A DNA stretch of 64,000 nt, from positions 2,232,001 through 2,296,000 of the forward strand of contig NZ_CP119520.1 in NCBI RefSeq assembly GCF_029223865.1, given 5' to 3'. The first letter of the stretch is position 1. Every line of letters starts with the position of its first letter. Source of the DNA: Telluria mixta (GTDB lineage Bacteria > Pseudomonadota > Gammaproteobacteria > Burkholderiales > Burkholderiaceae_D). Of the stretch, positions 24,963 to 33,903 are shown piece after piece. Below the pieces are notes generated by a model. That model saw nothing but the letters and a program-made list of their open reading frames with translations. It had not been told where the DNA came from and did not search any database. The translations under genes and the position numbers were made by a program.

Positions 24963-26798
24963 ATGAAGTCTCAGCAATCGAAGTATCCGGCAGTGTTGAA
25001 ACTGTGCGCCGCGGCCGTCCTCGGTCTCGTCGCTGGCGTTGCGGGCGCGGGGGTGCCCGCGGACGGGCCGGCCACACACGCCGCGCAGCGTGTGGCCGTC
25101 TCGGACCAGACCGACCGCCTCATCGTCAAGTACAAGGACGAGAGCGCGCCCGTCGCCTCCAAAGGCGGACAGGTGTCGGTCGCACGTGCAATGCCGCTGG
25201 CGGCTGCGCGCAAGGCCCTGGTCGACCGCGCCGGCCAGCAGTTCGGCATGCTGGTGAAGGAATCGCATTCGATCGCCACCGGCGCCCGCATCTTCAAGCT
25301 GGACCGCAAGGTGTCGCTGGCCGACGCCGCCAGGCTGGCGGCCGAGCTGAAGGCGCGCGATGCTTCCGTCGAGTACGCCGAGCCGGACCGCATGATGCAT
25401 CCGCTGTTCACGCCGAATGACTCGATGTACAGCCAGCAGTGGGATTTCTTCGAAGCGACCGGCGGCCTGAACGCCCCGGCCGCCTGGGACAAGTCGATCG
25501 GCACCGGCATCCGCGTGGCTGTGATCGACACCGGCTACCGTCCGCACGCCGACCTGTCGGGCCAGATCCTGGCCGGCTATGACTTCATTTCCGATACCGC
25601 CATCGCGAACGACGGCAACGGCCGCGACAGCGACGCCAGCGACCCGGGCGACTGGACCACGGCAGGCGAGTGCGGGGCCGGCGAACCGGCGTCGAACTCG
25701 AGCTGGCACGGCACCCACGTGGCCGGCACCATCGCCGCGGCGACGAACAACAGCACCGGCGTCGCCGGCGTCGCGTACGGCGCCAAGGTCGTGCCCGTGC
25801 GCGTGCTCGGCAAGTGCGGCGGCTACACGTCCGACATCGCCGACGGCATCATCTGGGCATCGGGCGGCACCGTGTCCGGCGTGCCTGCCATCGCGGCGCG
25901 CGCTCAGGTGATCAACATGTCGCTGGGCGGCGGCGGCGCCTGCGACACGACGACGCAGAACGCGATCAACAGCGCCCGTTCGCGCGGCACCGTGGTCGTC
26001 GTGGCGGCCGGTAACGAGTCCCAGAACGCGAGCAACAGCAACCCGGCCAACTGCGCGGGCGTGATCACGGTGGCGGCGACGAACCGCTCCGGCGGCCGTG
26101 CCTCCTACTCGAACTACGGCACCGTGGTCGACGTCGCGGCACCGGGCGGCGACAGCGGCGCGGCCATTCTGTCCACCTTGAACGCCGGCACCACCTCGCC
26201 GGGCGCCGACAGCTATGCGGGCTACATGGGCACGTCGATGGCGACGCCGCACGTGGCCGGTGTCGTCGCGCTGATGCTGGCCAAGAACCCGAACCTGACG
26301 CCGGACGAGGTCGAGTCGCGCCTGAAGTCGAGCACGCGTCCGTTCCCGGCCAGCTGCTCGGGCTGCGGCACCGGTATCGTGGACGCCTCGGCCGCGGTGG
26401 ATGCGGCGGCCGGCACGGGTGGCGGTACGGGCACGACGATCTCGGAAACGGAGTCGAACAACACGATCAGCACGGCCAACGGCGTGACGACGTCCGGCAC
26501 GACGGTCAATGCCGCGATGGGCAGCTCGACGGACACGGATTATTTCTCTGTCCAGCTGCCGGCCGGTAAAACCCTGAGCGCGACGATGACGCCGAACTCG
26601 AGCTCGGACTACGACCTGTACATCTATAACAGCGCAGGCACCTTGCTGGCACGTAGCGAGAACGGCACGGGCAGCGCGGATACCGCCACGTCGTCCAACA
26701 CGGGCTCGTCCACGGTGACCCGTTATGTGCGCGTCGTGTATTACAGCGGCGGCACCGGTTCGACCAGCGGCAAGTACACGCTCAAGCTGACCTGGTAA
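24963..26798 (+). CDS. Secreted S8 (subtilisin-like) serine protease with PPC domain
   Basis: This 611-residue exoprotease has a signal peptide (about 1-34, ending GVAGAGVPA). A propeptide containing a conserved VEYAEPDRMMHPL segment follows. The S8 catalytic domain has D189 (VIDTGYRPH), H249 (SSWHGTHVAG) and S425 (MGTSMATPHVAG). A C-terminal PPC-type beta domain follows (about 495-611; SETESNNTISTANG, DYFSVQLPAGKTLSATM, DYDLYIYNSAGTLLARS, YVRVVYYSGG). PPC domains are usually cut off after export. It is followed by a closely related paralogue, and both are likely induced for extracellular protein degradation. Confidence 0.94.
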   Translation: MKSQQSKYPAVLKLCAAAVLGLVAGVAGAGVPADGPATHAAQRVAVSDQTDRLIVKYKDESAPVASKGGQVSVARAMPLAAARKALVDRAGQQFGMLVKESHSIATGARIFKLDRKVSLADAARLAAELKARDASVEYAEPDRMMHPLFTPNDSMYSQQWDFFEATGGLNAPAAWDKSIGTGIRVAVIDTGYRPHADLSGQILAGYDFISDTAIANDGNGRDSDASDPGDWTTAGECGAGEPASNSSWHGTHVAGTIAAATNNSTGVAGVAYGAKVVPVRVLGKCGGYTSDIADGIIWASGGTVSGVPAIAARAQVINMSLGGGGACDTTTQNAINSARSRGTVVVVAAGNESQNASNSNPANCAGVITVAATNRSGGRASYSNYGTVVDVAAPGGDSGAAILSTLNAGTTSPGADSYAGYMGTSMATPHVAGVVALMLAKNPNLTPDEVESRLKSSTRPFPASCSGCGTGIVDASAAVDAAAGTGGGTGTTISETESNNTISTANGVTTSGTTVNAAMGSSTDTDYFSVQLPAGKTLSATMTPNSSSDYDLYIYNSAGTLLARSENGTGSADTATSSNTGSSTVTRYVRVVYYSGGTGSTSGKYTLKLTW

Positions 26799-26872
26799 TG
26801 CGTTATAACAGGGCTAATAACCGTTAAAATTCAATTACTTAACGAAATTTTCCTGTTGTAAAAACCCCGAAG

Positions 26873-26897
26873 AACGGCCCCATGCGGGCCGTTTTTC
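26873..26897 (+). terminator. Terminator between the two subtilase genes
   Basis: AACGGCCC and GGGCCGTT (26873-26880 / 26886-26893) pair around a 5-base loop and are followed by T residues. The paralogue therefore probably has its own promoter or depends on read-through. Confidence 0.8.
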
Positions 26898-26936
26898 GTT
26901 ACGCTGCACAGTTCGGTTCTCTGAAAAGGATGCAGC

Positions 26937-28553
26937 ATGACGCAGCGCCACAAGATCTCTTCTCTGTTGAAAATCTGTGCAGCGGCCCTCGTTGCCGCCG
27001 GTATCGCCGGCCAGGCCACGGCGCAGACCAATCCCTCCGTCGTCCAGACCGACCGCATCATCGTCAAGTACAAGGGCGACAGCGACACGTCGAAGACCGG
27101 CGTGGCTGCACGCGGCATCGACCGCGCGCGCCAGGCCCTGATCGACCGCGCCGGCCAGACCTACGGCGCCACGATGCGCGCGCTGCGCGCGACGGCGAAC
27201 GGCGCGAACGTCCTGCAACTCAACCGCACGATGTCGCTCGACGAGGCGCGCCAGCTGGCCGCCGAACTGAAGTCGCGCGACGCCAACGTCGAGTACGCCG
27301 AGCCGGACCGCATCATGGTTCCGCTGGCGACCCCGACCGACCCCAGCTATACCCAGCAGTGGGACCTGTACGAAGCCACCGGCGGCATCAACGCGCCCGC
27401 CGCCTGGGACAAGTCGACCGGCGCCGGCATCAACGTGGCCGTGATCGACACCGGCTACCGTCCGCACGCGGACCTGTCGGGCCAGATCCTGCAGGGCTAT
27501 GACTTCATCTCCACGACCACGATCGCCAACGACGGCAGCGGCCGCGACACGGACGCCAGCGATCCGGGCGACTGGGCCCCGGCCGGCAGCTGCGGCACGG
27601 GCATCCCGGCCGCGGACAAGGCCTCGAGCTGGCACGGCACCCACGTGGCCGGCACGATCGCCGCGAAGACCAACAATGGCCTCGGCGTCGCGGGCATCGC
27701 GTACAACGCGAAGATCGTCCCGGCGCGCGTGCTGGGCCGTTGCGGCGGCTACACGTCGGACATCGCCGACGCCATGGTCTGGGCCTCGGGCGGCACCGTG
27801 ACCGGCGTGCCGGCCAATGCGAACAAGGCACGCGTGTTGAACCTGTCGCTGGGCGGCACCGGTGCCTGCGACACGACGACGCAGAACGCGATCAACAGCG
27901 CCCGTTCGCGCGGCGCCGTGGTCGTCGTTGCGGCCGGCAACTCGAACACGAATGCGATCAATTCGAACCCGGCCAACTGCTCGGGCGTCATCACCGTCGC
28001 CGCGACGAACCGTGCGGGCGGCAAGGCCTCGTATTCGAACTACGGTACCAATGTGACGATCTCGGCACCGGGCGGCGACAACGGCGCCGGCATCCTGTCG
28101 ACCCTGAACTCGGGCACGACCACGCCGGCATCGGACAACTACGCGTACTACATGGGCACGTCGATGGCGACGCCGCACGTGGCCGGTGTCGTCGCGCTGA
28201 TGCTGTCGGCAAATCCGAACCTGACGCCGGATGATGTGGCCGCCAAGCTGAAGTCGACGGCGCGCGCCTTCCCGGCCGCGTGCTCGGGCTGCGGCGCCGG
28301 CATCATCAACGCGGCCGCCGCCGTGAACGCGGCGCTGGGCTCGACGACCACGACGACGACCCCGACCTGGACTTATTGCGCCGCCGAAAACGGCACCTGC
28401 TCGTTCACCGGCACCCGCGACGTGCGCTACGGCACCGCCACGAGCTTCGTGACGAAGACCTTCACCGGCTCGGTGAAATGCTCGAACGCGGTGTTCGGCG
28501 ACCCGGCCCACGGCGTCGTCAAGTCGTGCAGCTATTCCAGCGCCACCAAGTAA
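26937..28553 (+). CDS. Second secreted S8 serine protease, tandem paralogue
   Basis: This 538-residue protein is strongly similar to its upstream neighbour across propeptide and catalytic domain. The catalytic residues are D171, H233 and S409, with the same H-S spacing (176) as the first copy. It differs after the catalytic domain. In place of a PPC domain it has a Thr-rich linker and a compact domain of about 65 residues with paired cysteines (WTYCAAENGTCSFTGT, VRYGTA, KCSNAVFGDPAHGVVKSC). That domain type occurs at the ends of other secreted bacterial enzymes and may bind substrate (inference). The signal peptide ends near GQATAQ. An AAGGA ribosome site is present. Confidence 0.93.
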   Translation: MTQRHKISSLLKICAAALVAAGIAGQATAQTNPSVVQTDRIIVKYKGDSDTSKTGVAARGIDRARQALIDRAGQTYGATMRALRATANGANVLQLNRTMSLDEARQLAAELKSRDANVEYAEPDRIMVPLATPTDPSYTQQWDLYEATGGINAPAAWDKSTGAGINVAVIDTGYRPHADLSGQILQGYDFISTTTIANDGSGRDTDASDPGDWAPAGSCGTGIPAADKASSWHGTHVAGTIAAKTNNGLGVAGIAYNAKIVPARVLGRCGGYTSDIADAMVWASGGTVTGVPANANKARVLNLSLGGTGACDTTTQNAINSARSRGAVVVVAAGNSNTNAINSNPANCSGVITVAATNRAGGKASYSNYGTNVTISAPGGDNGAGILSTLNSGTTTPASDNYAYYMGTSMATPHVAGVVALMLSANPNLTPDDVAAKLKSTARAFPAACSGCGAGIINAAAAVNAALGSTTTTTTPTWTYCAAENGTCSFTGTRDVRYGTATSFVTKTFTGSVKCSNAVFGDPAHGVVKSCSYSSATK

Positions 28554-28564
28554 TTGCTCTCAAC

Positions 28565-28591
28565 CCGCCGCCGCATCCCCCGCGGCGGCGG
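28565..28591 (+). terminator. GC-rich stem-loop after the second subtilase
   Basis: CCGCCGCCGC and GCGGCGGCGG pair perfectly (10 bp) around a 7-base loop. There is no proper T-run, so it is a possible terminator or an mRNA-stabilising hairpin. Confidence 0.55.
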
Positions 28592-28625
28592 CGTTCCCCC
28601 TTGCACTATTCCTAATTCCCAGCGA

Positions 28626-28645
28626 TACTGTATGCAATTACAGTA
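28626..28645 (+). promoter_or_regulatory. LexA (SOS) box of dinB
   Basis: TACTGT-N8-ACAGTA contains the consensus CTGT-N8-ACAG at 28628-28643, 28 bases before the dinB start. This predicts LexA repression and DNA-damage induction. Confidence 0.85.
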
Positions 28646-28671
28646 GTCGCTCGGCGCGGGCGACCGCCACC

Positions 28672-29748
28672 GTGAACGCCCCCGTCCGCAAGATCATCCA
28701 CTGCGATTGCGATTGTTTTTACGCATCCGTCGAGATGCGCGACGACCCGTCCCTGCGCGGGCGGCCGCTGGCCGTCGGTGGGCGGGCCGAGCAGCGCGGC
28801 GTGATTGCCACCTGCAACTACGAGGCACGCCGCTACGGCATCCATTCGGCGATGGCGACGGCGCAGGCGGTGAAGTTGTGCCCGGACCTGATCCTCATTC
28901 CACCGAACATGGAAAAGTACCGGGTCGCGTCGCGCCAGATCATGGACATCTACCGCGACTACACGGACCTCGTGGAGCCGCTGTCGCTGGACGAGGCCTA
29001 TCTCGACGTGACGAACTCGCCGCACTGCAAGGGCAGCGCGACCCTGATCGCCCAGGAAATCCGGCGCCGCATTCATGAAACCGTCGGCATCACCGCGTCG
29101 GCCGGCGTGGCGCCGAACAAGTTCGTGGCCAAGATCGCCAGCGACTGGAACAAGCCGGACGGGCTGTTCCTCGTGCGCCCGGATGAAGTGGATGCGTTCG
29201 TTGCCGTCTTACCGGTCAAGAAATTGTTCGGGGTAGGGAAGGTGACGGCCGCGAAACTGCATCGCCTCGGCGCGCAGACGTGCGGCGACCTGCGCGACTG
29301 GAACATGGACAAGCTGCAGCAGCACTTCGGCTCGTTCGGCGCGCGGCTGTACGACCTGTGCCGCGGCATCGACGACCGCGACGTGAATCCGGTGCGCGAG
29401 CGCAAGTCGATCAGCACGGAGGAGACGTACACGCCGGACGTCCCCGACCTGGAAGGCTGCCTCGCGCTGCTGCCCGACCTGTACGAGCATCTGCTCGGCC
29501 GGATCAAGCGCAACAATGCCGAAAAATTCATCAATAAATTGTTCGTAAAGATCAAGTTTGCCGACTTCCAGCGCACGACCGTCGAGTGTGTCGGCTACGC
29601 GCCGAACATGACGACGTTCCGTCACCTGATGGAGACAGGATGGCTGCGGGCGAGCCGTCCCGTGCGGCTGCTGGGCGTCGGCGTGCGCCTCAGCGACACG
29701 GAAACCGTCGAGCAACTGAGCTTGTTTGACGAACGTGCAACACATTAA
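28672..29748 (+). CDS. dinB: DNA polymerase IV
   Basis: This Y-family translesion polymerase has 358 residues. It shows the catalytic carboxylates in HCDCDCFYASVEMRD (motif I) and SLDEAYLDVT (D107, E108), the HhH region (KLFGVGKVTAAKLHRLGAQTCGDL) and a C-terminal little finger domain (FADFQRTTVECVG). The end QLSLFD resembles the clamp-binding motif QLxLF used by Pol IV. The start is GTG 28672, directly downstream of a LexA box, which supports SOS control. It is probably monocistronic. Confidence 0.95.
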   Translation: MNAPVRKIIHCDCDCFYASVEMRDDPSLRGRPLAVGGRAEQRGVIATCNYEARRYGIHSAMATAQAVKLCPDLILIPPNMEKYRVASRQIMDIYRDYTDLVEPLSLDEAYLDVTNSPHCKGSATLIAQEIRRRIHETVGITASAGVAPNKFVAKIASDWNKPDGLFLVRPDEVDAFVAVLPVKKLFGVGKVTAAKLHRLGAQTCGDLRDWNMDKLQQHFGSFGARLYDLCRGIDDRDVNPVRERKSISTEETYTPDVPDLEGCLALLPDLYEHLLGRIKRNNAEKFINKLFVKIKFADFQRTTVECVGYAPNMTTFRHLMETGWLRASRPVRLLGVGVRLSDTETVEQLSLFDERATH

Positions 29749-29836
29749 AAAACCGATCCAACGACGTGAATCTTGCCGCTGGTCAGCGTGTAGAATGTCG
29801 TTCCTTTGAAATACTGAGATAACCGAAAGCAACGTT

Positions 29837-30733
29837 ATGTGGTTCAAGAATCTTCAGATCTACCGCCTGCCCGCACCGTGGAATTTCTCCCCTGAACAGA
29901 TGGAAGAGGCCCTGCAGTCGCAGGCGTTCACGCCCGCCAGCAGCAACGAATTGCTGCGCCAGGGCTGGGATTCGCCACGCGGCAACGGCAAACTCGTTCA
30001 CGTCGTCAACAAGCAGATGCTGATGATGCTGGGCACGGAAAAGAAATTGCTGCCGAGCTCGGTCATCAACCAGGTGGCCAAGGCCAAGGCCGCCGAGCTG
30101 GAAGAGCAGCAGGGCTTCCCGCCGGGTAAAAAGGCGATGAAAGAACTCAAGGAACGCGTGGCCGACGAGCTGCTGCCGCGCGCGTTCTCCATCCGCGGCA
30201 ACGTGTGGACGTGGATCGACCCGGTCAACGGCTGGCTCGTCGTCGACGCCGCCAGCCCGAGCAAGGCCGACGACGTCATCAAGCTGCTGCTGAAGGCCGT
30301 GGACAAGCTGCCGCTGGAATCGCTGCGCGTGCAAAAGTCGCCGGTTGCCGTGATGACGGGCTGGCTGGAATCGGACGAGGCGCCGTACAACTTCACGATC
30401 GACCAGGACACGGAACTGCGCGCCACCGGCGAGAGCAAGGCCGCCGTGCGCTACGTGAAGCACTCGCTGGACCCGGAAGACATCCGCCGCCACATCGCCA
30501 ACGGCAAGCAGTGCACGCGCCTGGCCATGACGTGGAACAGCCGCATCTCGTTCGTGCTGACCGAGCAGCTGGCCGTCAAGGGCATCAAGCCGCTGGACGT
30601 GATCAAGGAAAACGAAACCATCACCTACAGCGATGACGAGCGTTTTGATAACGACATCATGCTGATGACCGGCGAACTGGCCAAGATGCTGACCGACCTG
30701 GTCGAGGCGCTGGGCGGCGAAGCCAAGGCGTAA
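29837..30733 (+). CDS. rdgC: Recombination-associated protein RdgC
   Basis: This 298-residue protein forms a ring that binds duplex DNA and modulates RecA. The N-terminal [12 protein letters not shown], the central [25 protein letters not shown], and the C-terminal [20 protein letters not shown] region with a terminal acidic helix match RdgC throughout, at the usual length of about 300. It lies about 90 bases after dinB and ahead of a bidirectional terminator. Confidence 0.94.
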   Translation: MWFKNLQIYRLPAPWNFSPEQMEEALQSQAFTPASSNELLRQGWDSPRGNGKLVHVVNKQMLMMLGTEKKLLPSSVINQVAKAKAAELEEQQGFPPGKKAMKELKERVADELLPRAFSIRGNVWTWIDPVNGWLVVDAASPSKADDVIKLLLKAVDKLPLESLRVQKSPVAVMTGWLESDEAPYNFTIDQDTELRATGESKAAVRYVKHSLDPEDIRRHIANGKQCTRLAMTWNSRISFVLTEQLAVKGIKPLDVIKENETITYSDDERFDNDIMLMTGELAKMLTDLVEALGGEAKA

Positions 30734-30741
30734 GCAAAAAC

Positions 30742-30774
30742 GGCCCGGACGTTCATCCGGGCCCCTGTTTTATT
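30742..30774. terminator. Bidirectional terminator between rdgC and the catalase gene
   Basis: GGCCCGGA and TCCGGGCC (30742-30749 / 30756-30763) pair perfectly. There are T-rich tails to the right and, for the minus strand, to the left. Confidence 0.8.
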
Positions 30775-32392
30775 TTGCCGACGCCACTTCCTCCGTGGTC
30801 GCCGGTTCCTTCTTGCCGCCGCCGCTTTCCGGCTGGCCGCTCGTGTAGGTCGAGCCCGGGCGATTCTCGCCCGGCGCCGGCTTGCCCGGCAGCGGTTGCA
30901 GCGCCTTCGCCTTTTCCAGGTCGATGCCGGCAACCTCGGCCACGCGGCGGCCGTAATCCTCGTCGCAATGCCACAGGTGCCACACCATGCGGAGCTGGAT
31001 CACTTCCGGACATTTCTTGAGGTCGTTGCCGACGTTGTTGACGAGGTCGTCGCGCTCCCAGTCCTGGAACGTGCGGTAGCGGTCGCCGGCCTGCTTGTAG
31101 TCGTCGGCCGTGCGGCTCGTCTGGTAGCGGCCCAGGTGGCCCTCGACGTGCTGGTGGTAATCCTTCTCCGGCTGCGGCGCTTCGCCCAGGCCACCCAGCA
31201 GACTCGGTTCGTAGTTGATGTGCTTGTCCTCGCCGCCGGTGTCTACATAAAAGGTCATCTGGCCGTCGCGCTGGTTGGTCTTTGCCTGCGCCTTTTCTTG
31301 CGGGGCATTGATCGGTAGCTGAAGATAGTTCGGACCGACGCGGTAGCGCTGCGTGTCCGAGTACGACAGGGTGCGGCCCTGCAGCATCTTGTCGTCCGAA
31401 AAGTCGATGCCGTCCACGAGCACGCCTGTGCCGAAGGCCGATTGCTCGGTTTCAGCGAAGACATTGTCCGGGTTCTTGTTGAGCACCATGCGGCCGACGG
31501 GCAGCAGCGGGAAGCGGTCTTCCGGCCACCGTTTCGTGTCGTCCAGCGGGTCGAATTCCAGCTCCGGATGCTCGCCGTCGCTCATGATCTGCACGCAGAA
31601 TTCCCACTCAGGAAAGTCGCCGCGCTCGATCGCGTCGTACAGGTCGCGCGTGGCGTGGCTCGTGTCGTGTGCCTGGATTTCCGCGGCCTGCTGGCTCGTC
31701 AGGTTGCGCACGCCCTGTTTCGGCTGCCAGTGGAATTTGACGAGGTGGGCAATGCCCTGGTCGTTCACGAGTTTATACGTGTTGACGCCCGAGCCTTCCA
31801 TCTCGCGGTAATTGGCGGGAATGCCCCATGGGCTCTTGACCCACGTAACCATGTGCAGCGCTTCCGGGTGGCTGCAGATGAAATCGTAGAAGCGCCACGG
31901 CTCCTGCTGGTTCGTGACGGGATCGGGTTTGAAGGCGTGGATCATGTCCGGGAACTTGATCGCATCGCGGATGAAGAAGACTTTCAGGTTGTTGCCGACG
32001 AGGTCCCAGTTGCCTTCGACGGTCTTCAGCTTGACGGCGAAGCCGCGCGGATCGCGTGCCGTCTCCGGCGATTCCTTGCCGCCGATCACGGTCGAGAAGC
32101 GCAGGAACACGGGCGTCTGCACGCCGGTCTCGTTGAGGACGCGCGCGCGGGTGTACTTGCTGGCGGGCTCGTCGCCGATCTTGCCGTAGGCTTCGAAATA
32201 ACCGTGCGCGCCCGTGCCGCGCGCATGCACCACGCGCTCGGGGATCCGTTCGCGGTCGAAGTGGGTGATCTTTTCGATGAACTGGTAGTTCTCGAGGGTG
32301 GCCGGACCGCGTTCGCCGACGGAACGCATGGCCTGGTTGTCGCGGACGGGATGGCCCTGGCGCGTGGTCAGGGTAGGGCGCTGCTCGCTCAT
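30770..32392 (-). CDS. katA: Monofunctional haem catalase (clade 3-like KatA)
   Basis: This 540-residue catalase breaks hydrogen peroxide into water and oxygen. It has the catalytic His (H56 in [16 protein letters not shown]), the conserved Asn region ([20 protein letters not shown]) and the proximal haem ligand motif R-x-x-x-Y in [18 protein letters not shown]. The core is about 480 residues, and the last 40 form a proline- and glycine-rich, low-complexity tail ([20 protein letters not shown]) not needed for the fold. It has no signal peptide, so it is cytoplasmic. A repeat element sits upstream of its start; no OxyR site was recognised by eye. Confidence 0.94.
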   Translation of the reverse strand: MSEQRPTLTTRQGHPVRDNQAMRSVGERGPATLENYQFIEKITHFDRERIPERVVHARGTGAHGYFEAYGKIGDEPASKYTRARVLNETGVQTPVFLRFSTVIGGKESPETARDPRGFAVKLKTVEGNWDLVGNNLKVFFIRDAIKFPDMIHAFKPDPVTNQQEPWRFYDFICSHPEALHMVTWVKSPWGIPANYREMEGSGVNTYKLVNDQGIAHLVKFHWQPKQGVRNLTSQQAAEIQAHDTSHATRDLYDAIERGDFPEWEFCVQIMSDGEHPELEFDPLDDTKRWPEDRFPLLPVGRMVLNKNPDNVFAETEQSAFGTGVLVDGIDFSDDKMLQGRTLSYSDTQRYRVGPNYLQLPINAPQEKAQAKTNQRDGQMTFYVDTGGEDKHINYEPSLLGGLGEAPQPEKDYHQHVEGHLGRYQTSRTADDYKQAGDRYRTFQDWERDDLVNNVGNDLKKCPEVIQLRMVWHLWHCDEDYGRRVAEVAGIDLEKAKALQPLPGKPAPGENRPGSTYTSGQPESGGGKKEPATTEEVASAK

Positions 32393-32460
32393 CGCTTTAG
32401 CTCCTCAGGTTCGTGGAAAACCGATTATAGGAATTGACGAAATCGCGCAGCGCCCGGCAC

Positions 32461-32516
32461 ACCGGGGTCAGAGCCCGATTTTAAGCAATTGCCCAAATCG
32501 GGGCTCTGACCCCGGT
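32461..32516. repeat. Palindromic repeat with GGGGTCAGAGC core
   Basis: Two arms, 32461-32481 and 32495-32516, are inverted complements with a single extra G in the right arm and a 13-base loop. The core matches the arms of the element at 23178. It lies between the catalase start and the asparaginase stop, almost touching the latter. Confidence 0.75.
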
Positions 32517-32517
32517 T

Positions 32518-33003
32518 TCACAGCGCCTGGAACACGCCCGCTGCGCGGTTCTTCGTGACGTTATCCCAGGTAAAGACTTTGCCGTTCATCGCCACGTAGA
32601 CGCCCGGTGGCAGCATCTGCGCGGCGGCGCAGGCGAAGCCGAAGTTGAACAGGGCGTCCGAGTTGGCGATTTCGTACGGGATCATGGCGCCCGTGAACAC
32701 GATGGTCTTGTCCGACGTTGCCGCGCCCAGCACCTCGGCCGTTTCGCGCATCGTATCGGTGCCGTGCACGATCACGATCTGCTTCTCGGTCGCAGCCTGG
32801 CAGGCGGCCAGCACATTCTGGCGGTCGGTGTCCTGCATCTCCAGCGAATCGAGCATGGACACGACCTGCAGCTCGACGGGAATGGTCATGCGGGAACGCG
32901 CGATGACCTCCGGCAAGTGGCTTTCGGCAAAGCCCAGAACGCCATTGAGTTCGTTGTAGTGTTTGTCGAAAGTGCCGCCGGTGGCGATGATCCGCAAAGT
33001 CAT
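32518..33003 (-). CDS. Single-domain asparaginase-like protein
   Basis: This 161-residue protein corresponds only to the N-terminal half of type I/II L-asparaginases (about 330 residues). The nucleophile motif ATGGTFDK (T11), the HGTDTM motif (T82, D83) and the lysine of NVTKN (K151) are present, so the classical first-domain catalytic residues are kept. The C-terminal domain, which completes the active site of the neighbouring subunit in canonical enzymes, is absent. The start ATG 33003 is chosen because upstream residues of a longer open frame are out of family. It may be a short, widespread variant rather than a remnant. Confidence 0.8.
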   Translation of the reverse strand: MTLRIIATGGTFDKHYNELNGVLGFAESHLPEVIARSRMTIPVELQVVSMLDSLEMQDTDRQNVLAACQAATEKQIVIVHGTDTMRETAEVLGAATSDKTIVFTGAMIPYEIANSDALFNFGFACAAAQMLPPGVYVAMNGKVFTWDNVTKNRAAGVFQAL

Positions 33004-33138
33004 GATGATTTGAAAACTCGGTAAAAAAAGGTGGGTAATGATAGCCGCAAACCGTAGTGTATCCGTATGTGTCTGCGCTAGAATCGTCCGGATCGGATGA
33101 GTATCCTTTCTCCTTTTTGGGCCGAGCCCGCCTTCCCA

Positions 33139-33903
33139 ATGAAACCCGTCGCACCTGGAACCGTCATCTTCCATCGCCACCGCGGCTATGGTGTCATCAC
33201 CCACGTCAACCTGCTGACAGGCTGGATTTCCGCACGCTTCGGCAACGAGTCGCGCACGCTCGACCTGAACCTGTCGACCGACGAGGTGCAGCATGCCGAC
33301 GGCGAAGCGATCCTGTTCCGCCGCTCGCCGCCGGACCGCATGCCGCATGCGCGCCTGATGGCGATGGTGCGCGAGCTGCACAAGGCCGGCTACGAAAAGC
33401 TGTACCTGTATGCCTGGCCGAAGCCGTCCGGCCTGCACTGGCGCTGGCAATTGTTTACGGGTAAGCGGGACTGGATGCAACGGCCTTGGCGCGAAGGCTG
33501 GTATGGGTCGGGCGCCGACTACAACAATAACCCCGTGATGGGATGGGGGGATGCGCCGGGTGCCACCACGGACGAGCTGATTCATGCACTGGCCAAGTTC
33601 GACCCGGAAGGCCTCGCGCGCGCACTCGGGCGCGATGAGGACCACACCGCGTGGTTCGCGAACGTGTGCGATGCGCTGCTGCCGGGCTACATGTATTCCT
33701 TCGACATGGCCCCGATGCAAAAGAACGCGAACGGCGGCCTCATCGAGATGCCGCCCGTGCCTATCGTGCCCGTGCGTGCCGGGTTGCCCGCGTACGCCGG
33801 GCCCGTGATCGAGTGGCCGCCGGGCTGGGCCGGCTTGTGGACGCGCCGGCATGAGATGCCGATGCCCAAGCCCAACTTCACGGGCGAGCCCGAGCTTCGT
33901 TAA
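33139..33903 (+). CDS. Hypothetical protein with SH3-like N terminus
   Basis: I cannot assign a family to this 254-residue protein (from MKPVAPGTVIFHRHRGYG). The first about 60 residues are beta-rich and resemble an SH3-like barrel (GTVIFHRHRGYGVITHVNLLTGWISARFGNESRTLDL). The middle has a tryptophan-rich strand set (YLYAWPKPSGLHWRWQLFTGKRDW; WREGWYGSGADYNNNPVMGWGDAPG), and the end is proline-rich. It has no signal peptide or membrane segment. A TAGAAT -10-like sequence at 33082-33087 makes the earlier ATG at 33097 nearly leaderless, so 33139 is preferred. Its stop overlaps the stop of the next gene. Confidence 0.7.
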   Translation: MKPVAPGTVIFHRHRGYGVITHVNLLTGWISARFGNESRTLDLNLSTDEVQHADGEAILFRRSPPDRMPHARLMAMVRELHKAGYEKLYLYAWPKPSGLHWRWQLFTGKRDWMQRPWREGWYGSGADYNNNPVMGWGDAPGATTDELIHALAKFDPEGLARALGRDEDHTAWFANVCDALLPGYMYSFDMAPMQKNANGGLIEMPPVPIVPVRAGLPAYAGPVIEWPPGWAGLWTRRHEMPMPKPNFTGEPELR

